Numbered from the stretch's first letter, positions 50,186 to 61,204 are shown. The stretch: DNA of 64,000 nt from Polytrichum commune (GCA_950295325.1 OX485806.1:15748001-15812000), one strand, 5' to 3'. Made by a program: numbers and translations. The notes: generated by a model from the letters alone, not told the origin.

Positions 50186-51638
50186 TCACAATGTGGCATT
50201 CTATTTGTTTGAATTTATTACTGCATAGCTACTATCATGCTCTCCACATTATTCGTGGCGGCCGTCATTCTCATGGCCTTATTTGCCAATATCAATTTTA
50301 ATGTCCCTTACATCCACTAAATGGTTCACGTGGTCTCTGGTGTATTTATAATTATAGCACTCGGCATTCAGCCTCATGTTTGTTCTTAATATATATACAT
50401 TGGATTGGCATATGATCATATCTAACTTAAGTAATTGTTGCATTGTATTTTCAGTTCTTAATCATGTTGCTATCATGAGTGGGCTTATTATTCCACTACT
50501 AATCCAAGTCTCCGCCGTCTTTCACAGATTCCCTCTTGCCATCGCCTGCTAATCACATCACTACATACACAGCCCCACTGTCTGCTCAGCTTAAGTCCAT
50601 TGCCCATTTGGCCACTCCCTTTTGTGAACTCGCATTTACATTCCTCCTACAATGGCCACCATTTGAGCACTGCACCATTCCATCCCCCTTATGATCCCTC
50701 TAGGAGATGATGGTCTAGCCAAAGTCGCAGGGTCGTTCCTTAGTTTGAGGTTTAGTCTCAACCCAGAATCAATTCATATCGAGGAAGAGGTCTTTAATGA
50801 CAACGGTGACTTGAGTCACACTGTCCTTCAGATGTCCTTTCGCATTGACGATGCTAGAGTTTGGTTCTTGCTCCCTGGAAAGTACAAGGCCATAGGCGTC
50901 ACCGAGTCCGATATGGCCACCACAACTGTGTTGCTAACACCAGGCGTATCCCTCACCTCCACCACGCAGGCTCCTCTTCTGGCGACGGTCAAGAAGGAGC
51001 CCGGCATCGAAGAGGTTACCTTGCTCAGCGATGACTCTGATGATGATGTGCCACCTGCCTCTGACATTACCCCACCTCCATCGCAGGATCAGCCCTTCAT
51101 CAATCCTCTCAGGATTCCACACTCGCCTGCTGTAAGTCAACCATCTACTTCCAGACCCCCAGTTCACCCAGGTGTGTCTATAGATCGTCCCAGTGTTGTC
51201 CACCACTCAAAGTTGCTTGCAACCCGACCAGGGTCCAAGAACGTCCTCAAGAGTATTGATTATGAATCTGTTAGGCTTGAGAAGGTTGAGTTCCTCCCAT
51301 CAGTTTTTGACGGCGACGTCATCTTTGAGTTCCCTCCTCTGGGACCTGATGCTCCCCATTCCCATGCTAGACTCATGTTCGGTATGGACAAGCGTTTCGA
51401 CGGTCATGCTTGGTGTAGGACAAAGACTTCTAACATTACCAATGATCTCGGCTTGACCTTCCGGTTTTCCAATTGTGTTGGCCATCTCTGTTGTCATAAC
51501 GAGGCATGTGATTACCTCAACCGCCCCAATCGAGCCACTGACTTCAACGAGACCAAATGGGAAGGCTGTACCGCCTCACCCTTCACCGCAGATGCTGATC
51601 CCCCAGCTGGGTCAACTCTCGTTTGTAAGGTCTGTAAG

Positions 51639-51643
51639 ACACC
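51639..51643. repeat. 5-bp target-site duplication (left) of the insertion in the transposase gene
   Basis: ACACC, repeated exactly at 54794-54798 on the other side of the insertion. Confidence 0.8.
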
Positions 51644-52054
51644 TGTGAGCCCGAAATCGTACTCACATTAATCCTTAATCGCAAAAAAACATGGCTAACA
51701 CGTCGATTTCATGGTTGATAGAACTAGTAGGTGATGGGAAAGGTAAGGTGTTAAATATCTCGGTGGAATTAGGCTAAAAAAAAATGATTAGGAACTTGGA
51801 GAGAAATTAACCTTAGGGGACTAAAGGGGAATAAGGCATAAGCGTTTCATGGGGAGTCTAGTAAAAGCATGCTTAAAAGGACCAAGAAAAACCAATAGAA
51901 TAAGAGGAGGGGGTCATGACGGTGACCGTTATTTATTGAATGATATTTACACGGATAGCTCAGGAGGATGGGTAAGAGCCGGTTGGTTGGATACTAATTT
52001 CCTGCCTAGAAATCACTAGCCAAGTCATGTGTAACACATGAAACGATCACACGA

Positions 52055-52125
52055 ACTCGACGGGAGTCGAACCCGGACCGTTTAAAGTGTCGTACAAATT
52101 CCCTCCCTCAACCAACCGAGGAAAC
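52055..52125 (-). other. tRNA-like pol III promoter boxes inside the insertion
   Basis: On the minus strand a good A box 'TGGTTGAGGGAG' (52114-52103) is followed about 30 bases later by an exact B box 'GGTTCGACTCC' (52073-52063) with flanking 'ccggg...cccg' stem. The acceptor stem does not pair, so it is not a functional tRNA. It resembles the head of a tRNA-derived SINE or an old tRNA copy. Confidence 0.45.
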
Positions 52126-52224
52126 ATGACTTGGTGACCACAACCATAACGACTCACAACTTATACCACAACGCGAGCGTGATTACTTGGTAACAACTAT
52201 GGTGGGTTACTTTTATCGTATCTA

Positions 52225-52226
<2 letters not shown>

Positions 52227-52257
<31 letters not shown>
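52227..52257. repeat. (TATC)n microsatellite
   Basis: Seven to eight uninterrupted tetranucleotide units, within the LTR-like insertion. Confidence 0.9.
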
Positions 52258-55200
52258 GAGTTTTATTTATCTATGAGGCTAGGGGGATAAGAAGTCAATG
52301 GAAGAAAAGGGAAAGTGGGTTTGGAAGGAGGAGAGGCCAAAAGAAAAGGTCTTGACCCGTTTTTCTCTCGGGCGGCCCGGAAGATGCCGGGCAACCCGGG
52401 AAAAAAAGGGTAGAGGTTGGAGGGGTCTCCGGAGGTAGAGGCAAGGAGAGCTCATTATGCATGGCTAGAGGAAGAGGAAGAGAGAGATAGCAAGAGGGCG
52501 AAGCCCTGCCAAAAAATACATGTAGAAGTAGAGTAGGGGAGAAGGAGAAGGAAAAGAGGGCGAAGCTCTGCTTCGTGGGAAAATGAGAGAAGGTCGGAGA
52601 GGGAGAGAGAGAACCAGGAGGACGGGAAAAAAACTTCCACGATGGTGGATGTGTTCGGTGCAATGATGCTTCTAAAAAATAGGTGGGTGCAATTAGGAGG
52701 GAAGAAGGAGCATAGTCACGGTGACCCCAGCTCCATCACGGAAGGAGATCCAGGGCTGAAATGCTGTGTGAGGTTCTCCCGGGAAAAGGCTGGACAACTC
52801 ATCAATGCCGGCACGGTCTGTGCGGATGCGTTGAAAGGGTGAGGGGGAATGATGGTGCCGTGTCAGGCCTTGTATCGCGTCTGCAGTCCACACCCCCGGC
52901 ATGCGCAGATTGCGTTCATCGTTTTCCCTTATTTCTGTTGCCGCCAGGTGAACTTGTAAACTCTGCCTCCTTGTTATGGACCTAAGTCTAGTGATTAAGA
53001 TTTGCGCTGGGACACCGAGTTGGAGGATGGGAGCTCCGCCGGAAGCATCGTTTAGTCGTTAGGAAGCTGGTTGGAGTCGTAGGTGCAGTGGGTGATCTAC
53101 AAGGGCAGTGAATACAACATGGATGTGGAGATCGGAGAGGGGGACTAGAGAAGGAAGAGAGAGCGTGATAGAGAAAGGGGGTTCAACACCGAAGCATTCG
53201 ACATCGGATCCTGGGGGTCGCGGTCACACCAAAGGAGTGGACTTCGGATCAGCAACCATTCTGCCACTATAAAGACTACTATACGTTATCATGCGTCGTG
53301 AGGCATCAAGAGGGAACGGCCTGCAAGTCGTTTTTATGTTGGTTGCGTTAATTGTTCGGTGTTGCATCTCCTCGCGTGCGGTATGGGTGTGGGCGAGCTG
53401 TGACAGTGAGCAACTTGGCATTCGAAGCTAAGGGATAGCGGGAGCAAAGAAGCTATTGTGCAAGGTCGGTTGGAAGTGTGACACATGTGGTGTGTGCACG
53501 GATGGCCGTGGATTGAACTCCTGGTAATGCTCATGATTCGGAGTGGGGGAGGATACCATCAGGGAGTCCCCACGACATTCTTGAGTCATCGGCTGCTTAC
53601 AGCGCAAGGTCTCCTTAGGTAAAGAGAGAGAGAGGGGGGGATCAGATTACCAGTCTTCCCAAGTTCTGTTGTGTTGAGAGGGATGAAAGGTAATTAGTGT
53701 TAAATTTTGTGTGTGAGCATGCGGAATTGTGAAAGTGGTTGGGGTCGGCCCACGAATGAAGGATTCTGGATATGGTTGGACGACGAGGAAGGCGGACAGT
53801 AAGAGGGACATCGTGGCTTGTAGGAGGCAGTTGCGGCCTTTGAGCACCGGCATTATCAGGGAATTATCCGTCTTATGGTGTAGCTCTGTCATGGATTGAT
53901 CAGTGCCAGAAGGAATGTGCACAGGTGAAGGGAATGTGGCAGGTTAAGGCGGTTGGCGATTGCATGGTTGCGGCTTATCAAGGTGGGTTGAGGCGCGAGG
54001 CTCTTGACCGCATCCCCAACTGGGACTGACTCCGGTAGCACCACTGACGAGGCGGTGTCCTTAATAAGACCGAGAAGAGAAAGCGGGACAAAATCAGGGT
54101 GAGCACAAGGGCCACATTGGGGAAGATTAATCCGAGAGGAATAAGGTAAGTAGTAGAGAGGAAGGAAAATTGGCAGAGTGGTGATTCGGCAAGGAGACCG
54201 GAGCGTTGTTCGAGGCACAAGAATGGTTGATGAATGGGTCAGATGCCCTTCAATAGCGGAAGCGACGAGGGTGCTAGTCACAAGGAGATAGGTGCAGCAA
54301 CCGGCCACAAGTCCCAGGCATGCTTAGGCTAGGGAGTAAAAGGAGTTAGGTAACGGTAATGCAGGGTGAGATGGTTGAAAGAGGAGCACAGGTTATCACA
54401 CGGAGGGTTGTGAGCTCTGAGCTGGAACTAATTCGTGTTGTGGTCCAACATACTATGCTTGGCTTGAGATGTTGTTGGGCTAAGGCTGTGAGCCAAATGC
54501 CTTGGGTTAAATGGATGGGAGAGGGTTAGATTCATTGGCTAGTAGGAGGAGGTGGTGACCATTAGCTTGGTAGCAAAGGGAATTTAATGGGTGCATTGTT
54601 GCTTTGACATTGTAAGACGATCAAGCATTTGTGAATGCTTGCTTGAGTTAATAAAAAAGAAAAGGGTGTTATACACACCACTTCTCCCAATCTCTCCCTT
54701 GGTTGCAATTGTGATTTGCTAACTCGAATGTGGCTCAAGAACCCTCACCCGGACTAGGACGCAATTGAAGGGTGAGGGGGATTTGGGCTCACAACACCAC
54801 CCTACTGTCTTGATACTTGCCAAGCTAAGATGTACTATGTTTTTGGCAAAGGTGACATGACCCGTGCATGCATCCATATGGGTCTTCACCATCACCCCGT
54901 TTCGCATGGTGTCTGTAGAGAGTCTAAGGTTGAGATTCATGATCTCATTGGTAGAGAGGTTGAGAGGACTCCCACCGCCACCAACTCTGCCATTGCATTG
55001 GCTGCAAGTAAAGAGTTCCTGGCCAAGTATCTTCTACGCACGGGATCTGATCCCAATAAAGTTATGGACCTCGAGTCCATGAAGTTTGTCATGGACAGGT
55101 CCCAACACCTCAGCACCCCGAGTATTCGTAACACAGTCACTTCCTTCAAGCGCATTGGCCGAGGGGGGATCATTGACAGCATCACCGGACTGAGAGGTCA

Positions 55201-58028
55201 TAGCAGTTGGCCCTATGTGCAAGAAAACAAATTCCCAGGCCAAGGAAAGTTGTTGGAGAAAGTCTACGTGTTCAAGATGTCCGAGGTGGGCCCTGGGTCT
55301 GGAGTGGACCTTGTCAGGAGAATGCAACCACACGGTGATTTGCAGGATGCTTGGGTCATGTTTGACCATGTCAAGCGTGTCAAGGGGTGGACAACCATGG
55401 CTTGCCATGTCTATGACTCGGCCTACTGCCGGGTTATGACTATTGCAGTATGTGATATGCAGTCTGAGGATGTCACGGCGCAGAGCCTTCTTTGGCATGG
55501 GCTCAATGAAGTTATGCTCAGACATGGCATTGCTAAAGTTAACTTCAAAGGGTTCATGGCGGACAGTGCATAGGCCAATTGGAATGCAGTTAGGATTATC
55601 TATGGCAGCGGTGATCCCAAGGTTCCTATGGAGTCTCGCGAGAGGACATGTCTATTGCATTGGACAGTGTCTATGGAGCGCCACACCGCCACCCACATCA
55701 AGCCCGACCTCCAACAACAACACAAGTTGTTATGCAAGCAGTACAAGGATGCCAAGACTCCCGAGCAGTCCGAGTCCCGTTATCTTGCCATCCGAGCTTG
55801 GTGGCTTTCCTCTGGAGCTGCATCCGAGGAAGGAATCAAGGACCTTGATACATGGCTTGCATTCTGGCACTTTCGTTACCGTCAATGGGGTGGTTTCATG
55901 CAACTAGTGAGTACCCACCCACAGTGTGTGTTTCAGTGTTTTTGGTCTGAACTTTTTTTTTGGATTTTTTTTGGTTTTTTTGGTTTGGTTTTTTGGTGTC
56001 AATTTAGGCTTTCACCCTGTTTTTGTACAAAGCGTACTCACTACATTTTTTTGATTTCTCTCAGAATTTCACAGATTCTGAGTTGGCAGAGATGCCATCG
56101 TGCAACCTCTCCGAGACAGTCCATAACAAATGGCTTCAGCAGTCTGGAAACCGTGGCTCTGATCTATATGTTGCGACCGTGGATGATTTCGTGAGGGCGT
56201 TCATGCAATGTACGAACTACTACGCCTACTTGAAGGGTGATCGCTCTGGTACTGGCCCAGGAAAAGAAGAACTCTGCCTTCGTGCTGCACAACGATCCGG
56301 TGACGCCAAGAGAATTGTTGCAGCACTGGAGCACATGCCTGGAGCAGAGCATTGGTGCACCCGCAAACCCCAACTCGAAGGAGAGGAGGTCTTTGGCACC
56401 ACCAAGCGCAAACTTGATATGCCCCCTGGTTCTGAGCAGGATTCACATAGACCCGACAAGGTCAGCTTCTCTCATCCACGAGTGAGCACTAGGTCTACCA
56501 AGGCACGTACTGATTCCTCCACACCATCAGACCTGCCCCTAACACAATCCCCTGAGAAATCGATTCCACAACAGGTCACCCACGTCAATAACATTCAGGA
56601 GACCCACTGCGATGTCTCCAAGTGGCACATTTCTAGACTTCCCAAGACTTCTGCCAAGGCCTGCTTTGCCATGCAAGCTCGCACAAAGACCAAGTGCACA
56701 CAGAAGATCGTTCGGCACGGTAAAAACACTCCAGCTCCTACATACACTGGCTACATGCGCGACTACAAGAAGAACAAGGAATTCTTGACACAGTTCTTCT
56801 TCTGCAACGACGACATCGAGAGATGTGTCAAAGGCACCAGGAGGAAGTGGGTGCAGCACCGTCCGGATGTCCCGGACGTCTGGCCTGTCCTCACTGGGAC
56901 AAACCTCACTTTCCAGGAGGTTCTGGCCCTTGAAGAAGGGGGATTCCAACTTCACCAGCGTCAAGATGTGTCACCCAGAAGACTCTTTGGCGACTCCTCC
57001 AATGTTGCCTCATCCATGGCTGAACTCCCTACCCCGGCCCAAGCTGATCAATACCCTACGCTCAGGTTTGGAAAGAAGATCCGACGTAGTAACAACGGAC
57101 CATGCGTGCAACAACGCAACAAGTGGGAGTCAACTCTCAACGTCGACGGACAAATCACCTCCGTCACAATGATACCTCACCCAGGGATCGGCTGCATCAT
57201 TCTCTTCCAGTCCCGAAAGAAGGCTAAGGTGGAAGACTACCGTATCACTATCAGCACCTTCCCGTCGTGCACGTGCCCGGATTTCGTGGAGATGTCAGCA
57301 AGAGCACTTGGGAAGCGGCGCCCTTGGGTGAACTGCAAGCACTTGTACTTCATCTTCCGTGTGACCTGCAACTTGGATCAATACCAAGACACTTTCATCC
57401 ATGCTCCGAGCCTTAGTTTCAATGAAGTGAAGCACCTCCTCGAAAGTGGCATCATGAAGCATGTGGGACCTTAGCGTGGATACCTATAGGAGCTAGGCTG
57501 CCCCCCCTTATTTATAAGTTGTCGCTAAGTATTATTGCGTTGAGTATACTATAGTATGAGTGCACGTTTTCCGAAAATATCGCCGATATATCAGACCTAT
57601 CATTATCTACATGATGTGAATTGTATTCGTTTTTAAATATCTATAAAGGTTTCTAAATATTTATGGGTCTCTCCTTCCAACAGTAGTTTTAGATGTTATT
57701 GAATGGTACGAGTTTTGCTACTTTGCTTGAATGCTTGAATGCTTGAATTTTTTGACTTAGAATTTTCTCTTACGTAGTGACCATAGCCTATGATTATCCG
57801 GCTCTCACCATAATATGGACAGTCAAAAGTTCCCTGGTTTAAGTAAATCATGTCAACTAGTCTCTCTGAAAGGTACCCTAAAACCAAGTCTCTGTCCTGA
57901 AAGCCCTCAAAATTTGCACGGAAATAGGTCCATCATTTTTACTAAAAAAAGAGGTCCCACGATTTTTACTATTTATATTTTCTAAATTTGGAATTTTTAT
58001 TACTATAATTGGAAAGCATTGACTTTTT

Positions 58029-58059
58029 TCTGCTCACCGCTCACACGGTAGCGTCGTTG
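58029..58059 (-). repeat. Right terminal inverted repeat of the MULE
   Basis: Reverse complement begins CAACGACGCTACCG and continues TGTGAGCGGTGAGCAGA. It pairs with 38777-38807 at 25 of 31 positions. Confidence 0.8.
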
Positions 58060-58069
58060 AGCTTGATTG
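58060..58069. repeat. Right 10-bp target-site duplication of the large MULE
   Basis: AGCTTGATTG, identical to 38767-38776. Confidence 0.85.
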
Positions 58070-58171
58070 AAATGAATCACCTACATACCTAAAGAGGGCA
58101 TGTTTTTACTTGACCCCCTTCACCTCAATAAGATTGGTGGGGGCCAACTTGAGAGCAAGATATGATATTAA

Positions 58172-58310
58172 TTTATGGTATTTAGTGTCACTTATTATGT
58201 GCATTTATGCAAGGTTGTAACTTCTTACTATAAATATCATTTTAAAACCAGCAAATATTAAATAAGTTGAATGGTAAATGACACTAAACATCAGAAAGGG
58301 TGTAACTATG
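58172..58310. mobile_element. Short MITE with 'tttagtgtca' ends
   Basis: 'tatggtatttagtgtcac' on the left pairs with the inverse of 'aatgacactaaacatcag' on the right, about 140 bp. The termini match those of MITE family C (30326-30800), so it is an internally deleted relative. Confidence 0.6.
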
Positions 58311-59114
58311 GCCTTGGAACTAAAAGGGAAAGAAAAATAATGTTAGTTGTCCAACGTTCAATTGGTCCATTAGCCATTAACAAAACACTTTCATATGAAG
58401 TTTAAGAGGAGGATGCCTATCTTGCAATAGGTATAATTTCTTTCAAGAGGACGTCTCCTTTGCACTAAGTGCAATCACAAATCCAGGAAAACTGAAGGAT
58501 GAGGCTCTAGGAGGAGAGGAGTTGAGGGAGGACACCTTTCTCGGCGAAGCCCTGGAGGATTTCTAAAGGAGCTGTTGGAGGTAGAGGAAGAAGTCAGAGA
58601 GTTGAAGCGACTAGCCAGTTGCTCCTCGAAGCTTCTTGTCCTCATCCACCCACCCCTGCAGAGTCTGAAAGGGCACCCGGGAAAGGATCTTCCCCCCTCC
58701 CCGTCACAACAATACATAAACCTCGCTTCACCACAGGCACTTCATCTTCCCCCCGCTACGCTCTCTTCATCTTCCCCCCACTACGTTCTCACCAACTTCG
58801 ATAGAAGTAGAGATTTCGAGCACCTGAAAGAATAGGAACCTCATTCTACCTGAAGCCTTCCACTACCTCCCCCGCCGAAGTTGTTGATACTGACGCTGAT
58901 ACAAGTATTGCCTACGGACCTCATTCTTCCCGCAGTCCCACCACCACAGATCTGCCGCCACCATCGAACTACCACTCACCGAGCCTGCTGCCTTCTCTGC
59001 TACTGCCGCCACTGATACCTACATTGTTCCACCAGCCCGGATGCTGCCAACACCGATCTACTTCCCCCAGCAAACACTATTGCCACCCTGAGCGGTACTG
59101 CCTCTATCGCCAAA
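58311..59114. other. Intergenic DNA, C-rich towards the right, no gene recognised
   Basis: Open frames on both strands around 58475-58835 have low-complexity Pro/Ser composition without a known domain. The C-rich stretch (58860-59119) appears to continue at 60874-61100 beyond the solo LTR ('gccgcc', 'ctgccgcc' motifs on both sides), so it was probably one block before that insertion. Confidence 0.45.
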
Positions 59115-59119
59115 CTCCC

Positions 59120-60868
59120 TGTGGGAGCCCAAAAATCCACGGAAGTCCGGATTGGCTTCCTAACCGGATTAATACCCGAATAATACCCTGAGGTTGTTAT
59201 TAAAGTAGGGTTTCCTAGAGTAGGTTAGTTGTTTTAAGAAATAAGGTTCTAGGCATCCGCCTTACGCGTTAAAATGGTTAAAACGGACACTTTGGCCGGA
59301 CCGGATATTGACCAGGGAAGACCGTTTAGGAACGGTCCAGTCCGGAGCGTCCGGACCGGGAGGCGGTTACAACGGACTCCGGAATCCAGAAGAGTTCCGG
59401 ATCGAGAGATAAGGCTCTTCCGCCATCAGCGGGCCCGCGAGTCAACCCAAGGACGAGATGGCTTCGAAGAAGCATCGGACCACTTAGTTTAGACTTAGGT
59501 AGAGTAGCAGTAGGTAGGTCAGAATTAGGCAAACAAAGTTTAGGATGCTTTTGGCGAGACTGTGAATTCAAAATTCTGTCAGTGCAAAAAGCGGATCGAG
59601 ATCCGGAAATTCCGTGAAGGACGCGTTTTCGGATTTCTCACTGCCTAGGGTTTTCAGGGCGGCCGCTAAGGCCGCCACCAATAGTTAGGGATTGTGGCCT
59701 TTACTTAAGGCTGAATAAGGAGCTTGAGAAGTGTTCCTTCTCAACTGTTGTATTGCGATTACTCCTATCCTGAATAAATGTCTTTGCTTCTCACTCCTTG
59801 ACTACTCTTGATTGATGTTTGTGTGAATGATCCGGAGATCGTTAGCGGAGGAGAGAGAGCATGAGGGATAGGAGTTCCGGATAGGACATGGGAGAGGAGA
59901 CCCGGATCGGATCCGGTTATTGCCTTGTAGATCCTCTCTGGGTGTAGTGGGAGGGAAACCTCACTAATCCGGATGGTTGAGTAACGTCTAGGTGGGATAG
60001 CCGCTGGGAGGATTGGGTGAGATCCGGAAGGGATCCGGACTTACGCCAATATGATCTTCCGAAGGGGTCCTACCGCCCTTAGACGGACCAATCCGGATGG
60101 TGGTACGGATCGCCCAGTTAGCCCAGATTGAATAGAATCCAGGGTAGAGGTAGCCGGATAGATCCGTCGGAAGGAGAAGGGAAGGTCCGGATCAGTAAGG
60201 GTTCCGGGTTGGAGGCCACCTCCGGAGTGTAGTAGGAAGAGATCCTCATTGTTCCGGATGTCTAGGTAACGTCCCGGTGAGATAGCCGTGGGGAGGATTA
60301 GGCAAAGGTCCGGAAGGGATCCGGACTGATCTGATCTTCTGAAGAGGTCTCATCACCGGTGGACGGGACAATCCGGAAAGTGGTACGGGTCACCCACTCA
60401 TCCCGTCGAGTCAGATCTCCGGTTGGAATCCGGACTCCTCTGGTCACTATGGTCCCAAGAAACAATCCGGATCTCTCTGTGTGACCTGCCAAGACGGATC
60501 TGATCAATCCGGATTGGTTGTGAGGGAGTTTCCGGATTCTAATCTTATCAAGGACGTCTTCACCGGAAGAAACCACCTATTCTAGAGGGTAGGCGTAGAG
60601 GGGTGAATAAGCATTATAATTAGGACCTAGAGGTACAATCCGGAAAGGCACTCTCCGGACGAAGGAGAGTGTCCACAAGACCGAAAGTCCGGAAAATGGG
60701 ATTTCCGGAAATTCGGCTAAGGAACAAAGGAAATAAGCAGGTACGGAGAGTTCTAGACCTCCTACACTTCACAGAATCCCTGGACGATACTAGGGTCATC
60801 CGGACAAAACCGGATTAGGCACTTAAAACATGCCAATCCGGATATTTTGGTGTTCGCGTGTTCCCACA
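59120..60868. mobile_element. Solo-LTR-like element, 1749 bp, with perfect 5-bp duplication
   Basis: Begins TGTGGGAGCCC and ends TTCCCACA, with TG...CA termini and inverted TGTGGGA/TCCCACA. It is flanked by CTCCC at 59115-59119 and 60869-60873. The interior is exceptionally rich in TCCGGA (dozens of copies) and holds two diverged direct repeats of about 190 bp (about 59945-60130 and 60228-60420; shared 'ggaagggatccggact', 'gatcttc(c/t)gaag'). A polyadenylation-like 'gaataaatgtctttgc' lies at about 59772. There is no coding capacity or primer-binding site, so it is a solo LTR or very short non-autonomous element. Confidence 0.85.
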
Positions 60869-60873
60869 CTCCC

Positions 60874-61204
60874 CTAGCGAAAGCCGTTGCTGCGCATCAT
60901 CTGTGTTGCTGAGGAGAACGCCAAGTTTGCTGCCGCCCACGCTCGCCGCTGCCGCCCAAGTCGATGCCCCCGCCCAAGTTCGCTACCCCGTCCAAGCTCG
61001 CTGCCGCTGCCCACGCTCGCCACCACCGCTCAAGATCGCTGTTGTAATTTGCCACGACCGCCCAAACTCGTTGTTGGTGACCAAACTCGTTGTTGCTGCT
61101 AACCGGGATTGTTTTCCCCTGTCGTAATGTAAATACGTAGACTATATAGATGTGTACGTATTTAATATTGCATTGTGATTCTTGGCCTTGTAGAAAAATA
61201 ATAA
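60874..61204. other. GC-rich, GCC-repeat-like sequence, no gene recognised
   Basis: Imperfect repeats of 'cgcccaagtcgatgcccc', 'cgcccaagttcgctacc', 'gtccaagctcgctgccgc' and similar phrases. Open in two frames because of the repetition, with no domain seen. Confidence 0.4.

Larger units (their letters stand above)
51644..54793. mobile_element. 3150-bp LTR-like insertion in the transposase gene
   Basis: Begins TGTGAGCCCGAAATC and ends GATTTGGGCTCACA, short inverted ends with the TG...CA termini of retroviral-type LTRs, and is flanked by a 5-bp duplication ACACC. Removing it with one copy of the duplication joins the transposase frame exactly (lysine-threonine-proline-proline-tyrosine-cysteine). 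No internal pair of LTRs, primer-binding site or gag/pol frame was found, so it is probably a large solo LTR or a non-autonomous element. It contains a (TATC)n tract and a tRNA-like stretch, and has an A-rich 'aataaaaaagaaaag' near 54650. Confidence 0.75.
50691..57474 (+). pseudogene. MULE transposase gene, interrupted (SWIM zinc finger, DDE-type core)
   Basis: Coding blocks are 50691-51643, 54799-55906 and 56065-57474, with a 158-bp intron (GTGAGT/CAG). Without the insertion they give one frame of 1156 residues broken by a single TAG (55571-55573). Residues 100-120 carry a VKKE sumoylation-type site and an acidic 'VTLLSDDSDDD' typical of SUMO-interacting motifs. A Cys/His cluster spans the insertion point (CKVCKTP / PYCLDTC...HHH). 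The catalytic core has a first Asp in 'WVMFDHVK' (55364), a second in 'GFMADSA' (55562) and then C-x2-H 'RTCLLHW' (55649-55660), the Mutator pattern. The C-terminal half ends in a SWIM finger, CTC-x19-CKH (57268-57342). TAG probably replaced CAG. The 3150-bp insertion and the TAG make this copy inactive. Confidence 0.85.
38777..58059. mobile_element. 19.3-kb Mutator-like element carrying a transposase gene and a methyltransferase-like gene
   Basis: Both ends carry an imperfect 31-bp inverted repeat starting CA and containing 'GCTAC' and 'TGTGAGCGGTGAGCAGA' (38777-38807 and the inverse of 58029-58059; 25 of 31 positions agree). A perfect 10-bp duplication AGCTTGATTG flanks the element. Inside are a leftward methyltransferase-like gene (49387-40068), a possible leftward acidic exon (39846-39547), a small rightward ORF (49760-50185) and a rightward MULE transposase gene (50691-57474). 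The two large genes diverge from about 49.4-49.7 kb. Two palindromic satellite arrays fill introns of the leftward gene. The exons are visibly richer in G+C than the flanking DNA. A later 3150-bp insertion sits inside the transposase gene. Long MULEs with a second gene beside the transposase are known (MuDR has mudrA and mudrB), but a methyltransferase partner is not one I know. Confidence 0.8.

Noticed and set aside
51642-51647. GTGAGC as a splice donor making 51.6-54.8 kb a 3.1-kb intron
   Set aside because: There is no acceptor in phase near 54799, while the exact 5-bp duplication and inverted TG...CA ends explain the segment better.
52055-52125. Functional tRNA gene
   Set aside because: Pol III boxes are good, but the acceptor and anticodon stems do not pair.
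52829-52848. Possible internal LTR end ('gaaagggtgaggggg') that would make the insertion a full element with two LTRs
   Set aside because: Similarity to the right end at 54764-54780 is only about 15 bases and does not continue into the terminal TTTGGGCTCACA.
53647-54308. Minus-strand ORFs of 91-139 codons in the LTR-like insertion
   Set aside because: No domain, no partner frame and biased composition; probably chance in a GC-rich stretch.
58475-58835. Overlapping ORFs on both strands left of the solo LTR
   Set aside because: Pro/Ser low complexity without motif, splice logic or conserved-looking blocks.
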